In this document: piece after piece, positions 15,233 through 23,044 of the stretch
How positions within the stretch are numbered: the first letter of the stretch is position 1
Layout: each line of letters starts with the position of its first letter
NCBI GenBank assembly: GCA_963777735.1
Contig: CAVZRQ010000002.1
Coordinates: 1-64,000, forward strand
Length of the DNA: 64,000 bases
Reading direction: 5' to 3'
Source of the DNA: ZC4RG30 sp963777735
GTDB taxonomy: Bacteria > Pseudomonadota > Gammaproteobacteria > Steroidobacterales > Steroidobacteraceae
Translations under genes and position numbers: made by a program
Notes under the pieces: model-generated
What the model was told of the DNA's origin: nothing
The model's input: the letters and a program-made list of their open reading frames with translations, nothing else
Database searches by the model: none

Positions 15233-16003
15233 ATGACCGTTTCAGGCACAAGCTTCGGAGCGGCTGCATCCGACTACGGCACATTCCGGGCCGGCTTCCC
15301 CGATTCTTTCTTCGATAGGCTCGCCGAGTTTGGAATCGGGGTGGAAAGTCAGACTGTAGTTGATTTGGGAACGGGCACGGGAACGCTGGCGCGTGGGTTT
15401 GCACTCAGAGGCTGCCGAGTGATCGGCGTGGATCCGGATGAACGTATGCTCACACAAGCAAAGGAATTGGATCGAGGAACAAACGTCAGCGTTACGTACA
15501 TAAAAGCAAAAGCCGAGTCGACAGAGTGTGAAGACAACATCGCCGATGTGGTTACGGCAGGCCAATGCTGGCACTGGTTTGATCGCCGTCGCGCAATAGC
15601 AGAGGTCATCCGCATATCGAAACCCGACGCTAGACTTGTCATCGCGCACTTCGACTGGCTGCCCCTGGCACAAAGTATGGTGGAGGCAACCGAAGGTCTG
15701 ATTCAGCAATACAACCCTCAGTGGCATTTGGGTGGCGGGCCTGGAATGTATCCGCAGTGGCTCCCCGACTTGAGTGAAGCAGGAATGCGTAATATCGAAA
15801 CGTTCTCATACGACACGGACGTGCCTTATACGCCAGAGGCATGGCGAGGCCGCATTCGGGCGAGTGCTGGCGTGGCCGGGCTTGATGCGGATACGGTACG
15901 TCGGTTCGACGAAGACCTCCGCGCTCTGCTTGCAACGCGATCCTCTGCAAGTGTGATTGCCGTACCGCACCGAGTGTTCGCAATCATTGCGGACGCCCAC
16001 TAG
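15233..16003 (+). CDS. Class I SAM-dependent methyltransferase
   Basis: 256 residues. VVDLGTGTGTLARGFALRG is motif I that binds S-adenosylmethionine; VIGVDPDERMLTQAKE is the acidic loop after strand 2; ADVVTAGQCWHWFDRRRAI is motif post-II, the QxWHWFD form common in Trm9/UbiE-like small-molecule methyltransferases. Methyl acceptor unknown. Complete at both ends, cytosolic, alone in its cassette. Confidence 0.82.
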   Translation: MTVSGTSFGAAASDYGTFRAGFPDSFFDRLAEFGIGVESQTVVDLGTGTGTLARGFALRGCRVIGVDPDERMLTQAKELDRGTNVSVTYIKAKAESTECEDNIADVVTAGQCWHWFDRRRAIAEVIRISKPDARLVIAHFDWLPLAQSMVEATEGLIQQYNPQWHLGGGPGMYPQWLPDLSEAGMRNIETFSYDTDVPYTPEAWRGRIRASAGVAGLDADTVRRFDEDLRALLATRSSASVIAVPHRVFAIIADAH

Positions 16004-16028
16004 ACAGGTTGAAGGAGTGCCGGTGCCG

Positions 16029-16154
16029 GATAAAATCACGTCGTAGAGGGACTGGGTTCGATACAGTGCACGCGCCCAACTGTCACAGTAGACTACAGAT
16101 CAGCGATTGTGCGCCGCAGGATTGGCGTCCAGTCGCTGATGTGGGACGTTAGAC
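16029..16154 (+). repeat. attC site, degenerate left end
   Basis: The right arm and core GTTAGAC (16148-16154), with ACAGTGCACGCGCCCAACTG in the centre, are typical. The left core is not recognisable; GATAAAATC near 16029 may be its remnant. Confidence 0.68.
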
Positions 16155-16169
16155 GGCATTGGTGAGCAA

Positions 16170-16634
16170 GTGCACATAAGGTCAGCCACAATAGCCGACG
16201 CCGCCCAGGTGGCTCGGCTCTCATCCCAGTTGGGCTATCCGGTCTCAGACTCGGAAACACGCGAGCGCCTTTCTCAGATCCTGTCATCTCCCACGCACAT
16301 TGTGCTCGTCGCGGACAATGGACCAGGACTATCGGGATGGGTACTGGCTGAGTGCCGACTTTCCCTGGAGACCGGGCCGCGCGTCGAAATCATCGGCTTG
16401 GTGGTTGATGCGGCAACACGCCGCGTGGGCATAGGGCGTACCTTGGTCGCGCTCATTGAGCGCTGGGCGTTGGAGCGAGGCTATTCCATTCTTCTCGTGC
16501 GCTCCAACGTCGCCCGTCAGGAGTCGCATCCATTTTATGATCAGCTCGGGTACGAGCGAGTCAAGACGCAACATAGCTACAAGAAGGTCTTGAATGCAGT
16601 TCAACAAACCGTTGCAGCGGTCGGCTCACGATAG
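16170..16634 (+). CDS. GNAT acetyltransferase
   Basis: 154 residues from GTG 16170. The N-terminal strand IRSATIADAAQVARLSSQLG, the acetyl-CoA loop DAATRRVGIGRTLVALIERW and HPFYDQLGYERVKTQHSY follow the standard GNAT order. Acceptor unknown. The last codons (AVQQTVAAVGSR) and stop fall inside a very short attC site. Confidence 0.78.
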   Translation: MHIRSATIADAAQVARLSSQLGYPVSDSETRERLSQILSSPTHIVLVADNGPGLSGWVLAECRLSLETGPRVEIIGLVVDAATRRVGIGRTLVALIERWALERGYSILLVRSNVARQESHPFYDQLGYERVKTQHSYKKVLNAVQQTVAAVGSR

Positions 16635-16653
16635 AGTGCATGCGACGTTGGGC
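16599..16653 (+). repeat. attC site, 55 bp
   Basis: Core GTTCAAC (16599-16605) to core GTTGGGC (16647-16653) with ACGATAGAGTGCATGC between. By far the shortest complete-looking site here; most of the variable centre is missing. Confidence 0.72.
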
Positions 16654-16667
16654 GGCACGGAGGTTCA

Positions 16668-17141
16668 ATGGCAGGTTCAGTCGCAGCAATCTACGTAACC
16701 CCTGAAGCTGGGGCAGAGCTCCGGCCTGTTGGCGCCGCTGTGCTACAAGCGGGTTGCGGCTTGGTAGGCGATCGTTACTACAAGCATGCAGGCACCTTCT
16801 CAGAGAAGCTCAAGGGAACACAGGACTGGGAAGTAACGCTCATTGAGCAGGAGGAGGTAGAGCGCTTCAACACCTCCGAAGGAAAGAACCTGGCTCCGGG
16901 CAGCTTCCGTCGAAACATTGTGACGGTGGGAGTCCGACTAAACCAGCTGGTCGGGTCCCGCTTCCAAGTTGGATCCGCTGTTCTCGAGGGTATGCGACTC
17001 TGTGAGCCCTGTGCGTACCTGGGGACTCTTCTAGGCCCAGCGGTCATACGGGCCACCGCTCACAGAGCCGGATTGCGGGCACGCATCATCATGGGTGGTG
17101 AGATCAAGCCAGGAGATGAGGTCATCGCAAGTGCCGCCTAA
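16668..17141 (+). CDS. MOSC domain protein
   Basis: 157 residues from ATG 16668, with GGAGG five bases upstream. GCGLVGDRYYKHAGTFSEK, VTLIEQEEVERFNTSEG, and MRLCEPCAYLGTLLGPAV match the MOSC fold, including the conserved cysteine that holds sulfur or molybdenum cofactor in characterised relatives (YiiM, mARC). Stand-alone MOSC proteins of this size are often linked to molybdoenzyme-related sulfur transfer or N-hydroxylated base reduction; the substrate here is unknown. Confidence 0.82.
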   Translation: MAGSVAAIYVTPEAGAELRPVGAAVLQAGCGLVGDRYYKHAGTFSEKLKGTQDWEVTLIEQEEVERFNTSEGKNLAPGSFRRNIVTVGVRLNQLVGSRFQVGSAVLEGMRLCEPCAYLGTLLGPAVIRATAHRAGLRARIIMGGEIKPGDEVIASAA

Positions 17142-17261
17142 AAAGTCGCTGCAGCGGGCGGGTGACGATAAATTGCACGCGCCCAAGCGACGCACTGGGG
17201 TATGGCGCAACGGTTCTGCGCTGCAAGATTGGCGCGCCGCCGCTGGGCTCAGTCGTTGGGC
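17136..17261 (+). repeat. attC site, 126 bp
   Basis: Core GCCTAAA (17136-17142) to core GTTGGGC (17255-17261). GTGACGATAAATTGCACGC in the centre. About 130 bases without an obvious gene follow before ATG 17391. Confidence 0.82.
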
Positions 17262-17390
17262 GGCACTCATGCCTGGCTTTGAGCCTCGAGGCTGCGCGGA
17301 CGCATCGCTCAAGCACCACAAAATGCAATGATATGGCGCCGACCACAAACAGGTTTTATGCTCCGCTTCAGATAAAGTACCGGGCTGCCA

Positions 17391-17831
17391 ATGAGATTCG
17401 ACCTGTCCCCCTACGCATCCTGCAGTTTCTGCGACGACCTTTCCGGAACAAGGGAGTGTGCGATTGTTTCCGAGAATGAACACGCTGTAGCTGAAATCGA
17501 TGAGCGCCAATACGAGCGTGGAGCGATGCTCATCATTCCAAGGAAGCATCGTGAGTCAATTCTCGATATAGACCGCCAGGAGATCGAGGGTGTGTACGGC
17601 CTTGCAAGGCAGGTTGCGCATGCGGCCGCTAGAGCCTTCGGTGCTCACGGGATGAATGTGTTTCAAAATAGCGGTAGAAGTGCCGGTCAAACCGAGCCTC
17701 ATTTTCACGTGCATGTGATCCCGCGCTATGGAGACAGCGATCCGCACAAGATCTTTCTGCAGCATGACTGCGAGGTGATGTCGATAGAAGAGCAGCGCGC
17801 TGTCGCTGATGCAATCAGGGCGGAATTGTGA
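17391..17831 (+). CDS. HIT family nucleotide-binding protein
   Basis: 146 residues. The histidine triad is QTEPHFHVHVIPRY; CSFCDD near the N-terminus supplies two zinc-type cysteines, and RGAMLIIPRKHRESILDI is the usual substrate-pocket strand. HIT proteins hydrolyse or transfer nucleotidyl groups from nucleoside phosphoramidates or dinucleotides. It shares a cassette with the next gene, with no attC in the 42 bases between them. Confidence 0.85.
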   Translation: MRFDLSPYASCSFCDDLSGTRECAIVSENEHAVAEIDERQYERGAMLIIPRKHRESILDIDRQEIEGVYGLARQVAHAAARAFGAHGMNVFQNSGRSAGQTEPHFHVHVIPRYGDSDPHKIFLQHDCEVMSIEEQRAVADAIRAEL

Positions 17832-17873
17832 TCCGCGGACGAACGTGAACGAACCTCCATTCTCCACCAGCTC

Positions 17874-18236
17874 ATGGAAATGACACCGCGCGCAGTGATG
17901 GACGCGTGGATTGTCAGGTTCAATGCCGCTGACGTGGATGGCTTGGCGAGACTGTACGCCACAGATGCCGTCAATCATCAGGTCGCGCTCGAGCCTGTCG
18001 TGGGCCGGGAGGCGATCAGAGAAATGTTCGATCGTGAGTTCGGGGCTGCAAAAATGGTATGCATACCCGAGGCTATTCATGAAGCCGGTGAGGTTATCGC
18101 ATTGGAATGGAAAGATCCTGTCGGGCTTAGAGGCTGCGGGTTCTTTACCATCAAAAATGGTCTAATCACGTTTCAACGCGGCTACTGGGACAAGTTGTCT
18201 TTCCTGAGGCTTCACAATCTGCCAATGGATACTTAG
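17874..18236 (+). CDS. SnoaL-like (NTF2-fold) protein
   Basis: 120 residues from ATG 17874 (an in-frame ATG at 17880 is possible). VMDAWIVRFNAADVDGLARL, ATDAVNHQVALEPVVGREAI and FFTIKNGLITFQRGYWDKL are the helix and strand pattern of SnoaL-like polyketide-cyclase/NTF2 folds. Such proteins include isomerases and binding proteins; no catalytic assignment is possible. Second gene of a two-gene cassette after the HIT protein. Confidence 0.72.
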   Translation: MEMTPRAVMDAWIVRFNAADVDGLARLYATDAVNHQVALEPVVGREAIREMFDREFGAAKMVCIPEAIHEAGEVIALEWKDPVGLRGCGFFTIKNGLITFQRGYWDKLSFLRLHNLPMDT

Positions 18237-18274
18237 CTGATGGCCGTCGAAGAGTCTTCGCATCACGCCGTCTC

Positions 18275-18324
18275 GCCCGCGTGCTGAGCCGTCAGCGTGC
18301 GGGCGCTGATGTGGGACGCTAGGC
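18275..18324 (+). repeat. attC right half
   Basis: CGCCCGCGTGCTGAGCCGTC, then GCGGGCGCTGATGTGGGACG and core GCTAGGC (18318-18324). The left core and arm are missing. Confidence 0.65.
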
Positions 18325-18333
18325 GACACTGCC

Positions 18334-18816
18334 ATGTTGCGCGCTTGCACACCCACTGATGCCTCCCAGATCTGCAGCATCTATAACCACTACGTCCTTG
18401 AGACGGTGGTGACCTTTGAGGAGGTCCCAGTTCGAATCGAAGACATGGAAAGGCGAATAGCTGACGTTAGCTCCCGACTCCCATGGCTTGTCTACGAGCG
18501 CGATGGCGAGATCTATGGGTATGCCTATGCCACGACCTGGAAAGAACGATCTGCCTATCGCTTTTCCGTCGAATCCACGGTCTATCTTGCGCCCCGGGTG
18601 GCTCGTCAAGGTATTGGCACGCTACTGTATCTGGAGTTGCTGAAAGCGCTGCGAGACAAGAATGTGCATTGTGTCATCGGAGGCATTTCTCTCCCCAACC
18701 CGGCAAGTGTCGCCCTCCATGAAAAGCTGGGCTTCACCAAGATTGGTCACTTCCGGGAGGTCGGGTGGAAGCTGGGAAAGTGGGTCGATGTCGGCTACTG
18801 GGAGATAGTACTGTGA
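18334..18816 (+). CDS. Phosphinothricin/arsinothricin-type N-acetyltransferase (GNAT)
   Basis: 160 residues. IYNHYVLETVVTFEEVPV, WKERSAYRFSVESTVYLAP and IGGISLPNPASVALHEKLGF are hallmarks of the PAT/Bar group, and the closing KLGKWVDVGYWEIVL matches the ArsN1-like branch. These enzymes acetylate the amino group of phosphinothricin, arsinothricin or methionine sulfoximine, and so give resistance to those glutamine-synthetase inhibitors. Which of them is the real substrate cannot be told. Complete, with ATG nine bases after the attC core. Confidence 0.8.
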   Translation: MLRACTPTDASQICSIYNHYVLETVVTFEEVPVRIEDMERRIADVSSRLPWLVYERDGEIYGYAYATTWKERSAYRFSVESTVYLAPRVARQGIGTLLYLELLKALRDKNVHCVIGGISLPNPASVALHEKLGFTKIGHFREVGWKLGKWVDVGYWEIVL

Positions 18817-18823
18817 CTGAGCC

Positions 18824-18927
18824 GCCTTACCACCACGTGAAGCGGGCGGGTGACGAAAAATTGCACGCGCCTGACTGTTGGGGTGGTGCTGATGTCGACG
18901 TTTCTGTATCGGGCTTGATCGTTGGGC
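18824..18927 (+). repeat. attC site, 104 bp
   Basis: Core GCCTTAC (18824-18830) to core GTTGGGC (18921-18927); GTGACGAAAAATTGCACGC in the centre. The last mostly complete site before the array becomes degenerate. Confidence 0.78.
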
Positions 18928-18939
18928 GGCACTTTTATC

Positions 18940-19530
18940 ATGCAGGCTGACGGCGAGAGAGACTACTCTTCCATGTCTGACGCGGAGCTAGGCAATGAGC
19001 GGGTCCGCGTAGACTATGTGCTAAGGCCACAGGATTACCTCAACATCCGAAGTGAGATCGCCGGTAGAAAGCGAAAGCGCAGAATCGCACATCTCCCACT
19101 TATGCTCCGGCTGCTCGGAGGCTATTTTCTACTTTGCGCAGTGTGGACTGCCAAACCCCTCTTCACTTCATTAGTCATGCTCGGTCGCACCGGGGAGGGC
19201 GTGATGGTTGTCCTGGCTGGGGTGCTGCTGACGATTCTCACCGTGCTTTCTGGGGTGCTATTACTTGAGGGCGGACGCCGAGCTCTCTACATAAGTGCCA
19301 TGGCAGCTGCGACTCAACTAGTGAGTATCAGGATTCTCGGAGTTACCTATCAGTACGTGCCGTTCGTCGCACTGAACATCGGAATGCAGGAATCAGACAT
19401 GGCCTTCGCAGCAACTGTGGGGCCTCGGGTTGCAGTAGGTATGGAGTACGGCCAGCCTTCCTTTGTGACGTTCAATATCATCGGGGCTTACGCACTTCTC
19501 ATCACTATTCGTGGAATGCGCCAGGCTTGA
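18940..19530 (+). CDS. Membrane protein of unknown function
   Basis: 196 residues from ATG 18940. A charged N-terminal region (DAELGNERVRVDYVLRPQDY, then a basic cluster GRKRKRR) precedes about four hydrophobic helices, including MLRLLGGYFLLCAVW and VVLAGVLLTILTVLSGVLLL. The basic cluster next to the first helix suggests the N-terminus is cytoplasmic. No family recognised. Confidence 0.5.
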   Translation: MQADGERDYSSMSDAELGNERVRVDYVLRPQDYLNIRSEIAGRKRKRRIAHLPLMLRLLGGYFLLCAVWTAKPLFTSLVMLGRTGEGVMVVLAGVLLTILTVLSGVLLLEGGRRALYISAMAAATQLVSIRILGVTYQYVPFVALNIGMQESDMAFAATVGPRVAVGMEYGQPSFVTFNIIGAYALLITIRGMRQA

Positions 19531-19582
19531 GATTGGCGCTCATGCGCATCTGGTGCGCAGGCACTGATGCGTGACGTTAGGC
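19531..19582 (+). repeat. attC right half
   Basis: GATTGGCGCTCATGCGCATC and GCACTGATGCGTGACGTT lead to core GTTAGGC (19576-19582). No left core. Confidence 0.62.
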
Positions 19583-19602
19583 GGCACTCGGAGATGTCTT
19601 CA

Positions 19603-20106
19603 ATGACCACACGCGCCCTGGAACTGGCGGCACTTCTCGTCCGAAACTTCAATGAAGTTCCGACGGAACGCGAGACAAGAAATCCCCTGTACGACAGTCA
19701 TAACAGCAGACTGGCTCGTGGCACTGCCGCCAACAAGCTCGGCGCATCCTATGACGTTCTTGAGCCGGGAAAGCGCGGGTGCCCATACCACCTCCACCAC
19801 GCGCAAGAGGAGATGTTTGTGATTCTGGAAGGTGAGGGAACACTCCGTGTTGCCGGAGAGCTTCTCCCAATCAAGGCGGGTGACGTGATATTCATTCCTC
19901 CCGGACTTGACTACCCCCACCAGATCATCAACACGTCGGACGCACAGTTGAAGTTTCTCTCTGTGAGTACGCGGGAATCACCGGAAATCGCAGAGTATCC
20001 TGACTCCGGCAAATTCCTTGCTTACGCGCGTGTCGGGCAGGAGGACCATTTCAGGGTCATAGCTCGACCGGGCGAGGATCTCGATTACTGGGACGGAGAG
20101 CCTTGA
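19603..20106 (+). CDS. Cupin-domain protein
   Basis: 167 residues. ATG 19603 is preferred to ATG 19594 because GGAG lies nine bases before it but directly abuts 19594. Cupin motif 1 is GCPYHLHHAQEEMFVILEG, with the two histidines and glutamate that bind metal; motif 2 is AGDVIFIPPGLDYPHQIIN. A single-domain cupin with a C-terminal extension ending DLDYWDGEP, seen in cupins fused or related to sugar-phosphate isomerases. Reaction unknown. Confidence 0.8.
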   Translation: MTTRALELAALLVRNFNEVPTERETRNPLYDSHNSRLARGTAANKLGASYDVLEPGKRGCPYHLHHAQEEMFVILEGEGTLRVAGELLPIKAGDVIFIPPGLDYPHQIINTSDAQLKFLSVSTRESPEIAEYPDSGKFLAYARVGQEDHFRVIARPGEDLDYWDGEP

Positions 20107-20114
20107 TGAACGAC

Positions 20115-20148
20115 GTCGACGTGCCGCCGCTGAACTCAGCCGTTAGAC
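20115..20148 (+). repeat. attC right-end fragment
   Basis: GTGCCGCCGCTGAACTCAGC and core GTTAGAC (20142-20148) only. Confidence 0.55.
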
Positions 20149-20173
20149 GGCACTACAAACCGGCAATATCGCA

Positions 20174-20608
20174 GTGAGCGTGCCCATCATTCTGTTGTCT
20201 GTCCTGCGCATAGCGATGGTCTTCGGAGGCGCGATCATATTTCTAGTGATAGTTTTCTCTGGTTCTGCCGCGAGTATTGCAGTTCGCGATTGGACAATAT
20301 TCTCTGTGCTACTAGCTGAGTCGCTGCTGCTCGGGTGGCTCTCGGCTCGAACGCTGGATCGGTTCCGATTCCCAGCTGGTACCCCTCTGGAAATGCAGCG
20401 CGCCTCCAGAGCGCTGAGGTATGGACTTGGCGCTGGCCTGTTGCTCGCGGTCGTAACCGGAGCGTTCCTGGCTCGCAGCGTGCCAGAAGATCGCGTGGTG
20501 GCAGGGCTATCATCAGTGGTATTTGCCATGCTCACATTCGGATTTGCTGGACTCATGTGGGGCGTCTATCTTGGAAGCAAGCTTGTGGCTCGCATTGTCG
20601 GTAAATAG
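20174..20608 (+). CDS. Small membrane protein
   Basis: 144 residues from GTG 20174, with about four hydrophobic helices (IAMVFGGAIIFLVIVFSG, FSVLLAESLLLGWLSA, GLGAGLLLAVVTGAFLA, FAMLTFGFAGLMWGVYLG). No domain recognised. It is followed after 11 bases by the peptidase-like gene and then an overlapping GNAT gene, a three-gene set without attC between members. Confidence 0.5.
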   Translation: MSVPIILLSVLRIAMVFGGAIIFLVIVFSGSAASIAVRDWTIFSVLLAESLLLGWLSARTLDRFRFPAGTPLEMQRASRALRYGLGAGLLLAVVTGAFLARSVPEDRVVAGLSSVVFAMLTFGFAGLMWGVYLGSKLVARIVGK

Positions 20609-20619
20609 GAGTCTTCGTC

Positions 20620-21291
20620 GTGCCGTCTGATGGCCCGGTTAGCAGCAGGAGACGCGCAGTGCGTGATTCAGGAAATGCGTTCCGCGCGCTTTGCATCGTC
20701 GTTCTGCTAAGCCACAGCGTTGTTGGCTGGTCGGCTGCATCAACTCGCTGGATCGATGTTGCTGGCTACAAGGTCGACATGAACCTGGCCCCGAAGTCTC
20801 AGGTAACTGAGACGGTGAGTAACCTGCAACATCAGATCAGCATCATTGACGCCGCCAAGCTTCCGAAGAAAGTTCAGGCATTCTTTCACACCGTAGAGGT
20901 TGTGATAGATCCGACGCTTACAGGGATGAATGGCCAGTATGCGCAAATTGCCGGTTCGTGGGTGGTTCGCGCCCGGCCAGGTCAGTGGCCGCCGGATCGC
21001 GCGATCCTGCTGCACGAACTGCTGCATGCCTACCATCGGGAAGTGCTGGGTCAGCCAACGCCGCCGGTAGGCCTTGCGCTTCAGGAGGCGCTCCGGGAGG
21101 GGACATACCCCCCTGAATACAAAGGAGCGTACTTTCTGTCCAATGGACGCGAGTACTTTGCTGTAGTTGGAGAGATATACGTCGCCGGGCCCTCGTTCAG
21201 GCCGCCGTACAACTGCGGAATCGTGCAGAAAGCCCAACCGAGCTTCATCAGCTACCTGGCAACTCTATTTGGAGAGCGCAAGTGTGAGTAG
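20620..21291 (+). CDS. Secreted protein with a metallopeptidase-like HELLH motif
   Basis: 223 residues from GTG 20620, with TAGGAG upstream overlapping the previous stop. A signal sequence or anchor lies near residues 20-38 (FRALCIVVLLSHSVVGWSA). DRAILLHELLHAYHREVLG contains HExxH, the zinc-binding and catalytic motif of many metallopeptidases, and LALQEALREG may supply the third ligand. Whole-protein homology was not recognised. A periplasmic location and zinc peptidase activity are inferred. Confidence 0.58.
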   Translation: MPSDGPVSSRRRAVRDSGNAFRALCIVVLLSHSVVGWSAASTRWIDVAGYKVDMNLAPKSQVTETVSNLQHQISIIDAAKLPKKVQAFFHTVEVVIDPTLTGMNGQYAQIAGSWVVRARPGQWPPDRAILLHELLHAYHREVLGQPTPPVGLALQEALREGTYPPEYKGAYFLSNGREYFAVVGEIYVAGPSFRPPYNCGIVQKAQPSFISYLATLFGERKCE

Positions 21292-21847
21292 CAACGTCAG
21301 CACAACAAGGCTTGACCTCGTGCCAATGACGCCGCCCTTCATGCGTGCCGCCCTGGAGAGACGTTTCGCAGAGGCTTCGATCATCGCCGGAATAGCTGTC
21401 CCTGATACATGGGCCGTTCATGACTCGCCGCTTGCCATTCGCCTGTCACAGCTTGAGGCCGAGCCATCACTACAGCCTTGGCTCCTGCGTGCAATCACAC
21501 TCCGCAGCAGCAGTGATATGGTTGGTTACATCGGCTTCCATACGGCGCCCGGGCCTGACTACCTGGAGGAGTGGTATCCAGGTGCTGTTGAATTTGGATT
21601 TACCATCTTTCCGCTCCACCGCGGAAAGGGGTACGCCCATGAAGCTTCTGCAGCGCTAATGCGGTGGGCTCAAGAAGTACATGGGGTGACGCGATTCGTA
21701 CTGACGATCAGCCCAACCAATCTTCCATCACAAGCGATCGCAGCAAAGCTCGGGTTCGTTCGCATCGGAGAACACATGGATGAAGTGGACGGGGTCGAAG
21801 ACGTCCTTGCATATCGTGCCCCTGCCGTCGCCGTTGAGGGGCGATAG
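21284..21847 (+). CDS. GNAT acetyltransferase, RimJ/RimL type
   Basis: 187 residues from GTG 21284, which overlaps the previous stop by eight bases and has GGAG at a good distance. TRLDLVPMTPPFMRAALERR begins the fold; EFGFTIFPLHRGKGYAHEAS is the acetyl-CoA loop; TISPTNLPSQAIAAKLGFVR is the C-terminal part. Acceptor unknown. The final codons overlap an attC-like GATAGGC. Confidence 0.75.
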   Translation: MSSNVSTTRLDLVPMTPPFMRAALERRFAEASIIAGIAVPDTWAVHDSPLAIRLSQLEAEPSLQPWLLRAITLRSSSDMVGYIGFHTAPGPDYLEEWYPGAVEFGFTIFPLHRGKGYAHEASAALMRWAQEVHGVTRFVLTISPTNLPSQAIAAKLGFVRIGEHMDEVDGVEDVLAYRAPAVAVEGR

Positions 21848-21849
21848 GC
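21843..21849 (+). repeat. attC right-core scar
   Basis: GATAGGCGAC, the same variant core as at 6885-6891, at the very end of the GNAT gene. No arm remains. Tentative. Confidence 0.35.
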
Positions 21850-21926
21850 GACAGGCATTGCGCACATGGGAGAAGATGCGCCGGCGATCTTCGACCGCCG
21901 GCGCCTCCAGCTTCTCAATAGATGCC

Positions 21927-22292
21927 CTATTTCTTGGCGAGCGGCCAGTTGTCTGAAACGCCAGTCGCTGCTGCGCCGGCCGAGTCCTGGGCGTACGTGT
22001 AAAGCGGCTTGCCCTTGTAAGCCCATTGCTTCGACCCATCGTCACGGGTCACGACGGTCCAGTCTCCCTCGGCCTTTGCATCGGCTGCGGCAGCCAGAGG
22101 CGGCCAGGCCGTGGCGCAACCACCATTACAAGCGGATTTGCCCGGCGCGGAGTCGCGCGCAAACGTATAGAGCGGCTTGCCGCCCGGAGCGACGAACGCG
22201 CCGTCCTTCTCGGTTACGCCCGGAGGAGCTGCCCAGGCTGCCGCTGTCAGGGCCAGGGTGCCAGCCGCCATCAGTCCCGCAAGAATACGCAT
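21927..22292 (-). CDS. Secreted repeat (COG4315/PF03640-type) protein
   Basis: 121 residues on the minus strand. Signal peptide residues 1-21 (LAGLMAAGTLALTAAAWA). The mature part has two copies of the secreted repeat: GGKPLYTFARDSAPGKSACNGGCATAWPPL and, near the end, KGKPLYTYAQDSAG (only short parts are diagnostic: KPLYTFARD, KPLYTYAQD, CATAWPPL). Proteins of this family are small periplasmic or lipoproteins of unknown function, sometimes near redox genes. It is one of the few genes reading against the array. Confidence 0.78.
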   Translation of the reverse strand: MRILAGLMAAGTLALTAAAWAAPPGVTEKDGAFVAPGGKPLYTFARDSAPGKSACNGGCATAWPPLAAAADAKAEGDWTVVTRDDGSKQWAYKGKPLYTYAQDSAGAAATGVSDNWPLAKK

Positions 22293-22489
22293 CGCCCTTC
22301 TCCTGATGATTACTTGGGAAAGTGGTTTAACGCACTTGTTGCGGTTGGGTCAATCGCTGGGAGCAGACCCTTGTGTCAGACTACCTGAGCATCCAGTGAA
22401 GGCATCCACCTACGCGCAAGAGGCAACTGTGGTTCCTTCGAAAGCAGGCGTGATGGGTGCCGTCAGGCGATCTCAGTAGGGATATTGCA

Positions 22490-22927
22490 ATGTTCAGGCT
22501 CAGACTGCCGCTCATCTTTCTGTTTGTCTCTGCCGGCGTTCTTGCCGGCCAAGCAGCGCTTGTCGGACAGATCAAGCAGCAGAATGTCATAAGAGGCTGC
22601 GCTTTGACTGCCTCTTCCACGGTGGTTGGCGGTGGCTTGATACTGCTTGCTGAGCGCGATGAATCGCAGGTCATCATGAACATAGATGGCGTTGATGTTC
22701 AGCTCAAAGTCGTGGGGAAGAGCGGAAAGCTGCAAGTGGTGGGCGACGTACTTGAAAGGATATATCGAGCTCCTGGAATCGAGGTCAAGGCCCGGTACAA
22801 GGTCACTGCGGACTGCTCAGCAAGCACAAGCGAATCCTGTGAGGTGACGGGGTTTACCGTTACGTTTGATGTCAGTAAGGATGGAAGGATGCAGGCCATC
22901 CAGGCCGTTGGGGAATCCGGTTGTTAG
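22490..22927 (+). CDS. Secreted protein of unknown function
   Basis: 145 residues from ATG 22490. Signal peptide (FRLRLPLIFLFVSAGVLA). The mature chain has four cysteines (one early, two in CSASTSESC, one at the C-terminus) that could form disulfides, and alternating strands such as SQVIMNIDGVDVQLKVVG. No family recognised. Just upstream, GTCAGGC (22462-22468) may be the scar of an attC right core. Confidence 0.5.
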   Translation: MFRLRLPLIFLFVSAGVLAGQAALVGQIKQQNVIRGCALTASSTVVGGGLILLAERDESQVIMNIDGVDVQLKVVGKSGKLQVVGDVLERIYRAPGIEVKARYKVTADCSASTSESCEVTGFTVTFDVSKDGRMQAIQAVGESGC

Positions 22928-23044
22928 TAGGGCTCCTGTGGCGGCAAAGTGGCGTATGGGTGGCGTTGAAAAACCGCAGACAATAGGAGATGCCCTCCTC
23001 ATATTGGTATCTCTGACCAAATGGTGAGGAGTGTGGGGGTGGAG

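Noticed and set aside
17262..17390. Possible small gene ahead of the HIT protein
   Set aside because: Only short frames without ribosome site or motif; treated as cassette leader sequence.
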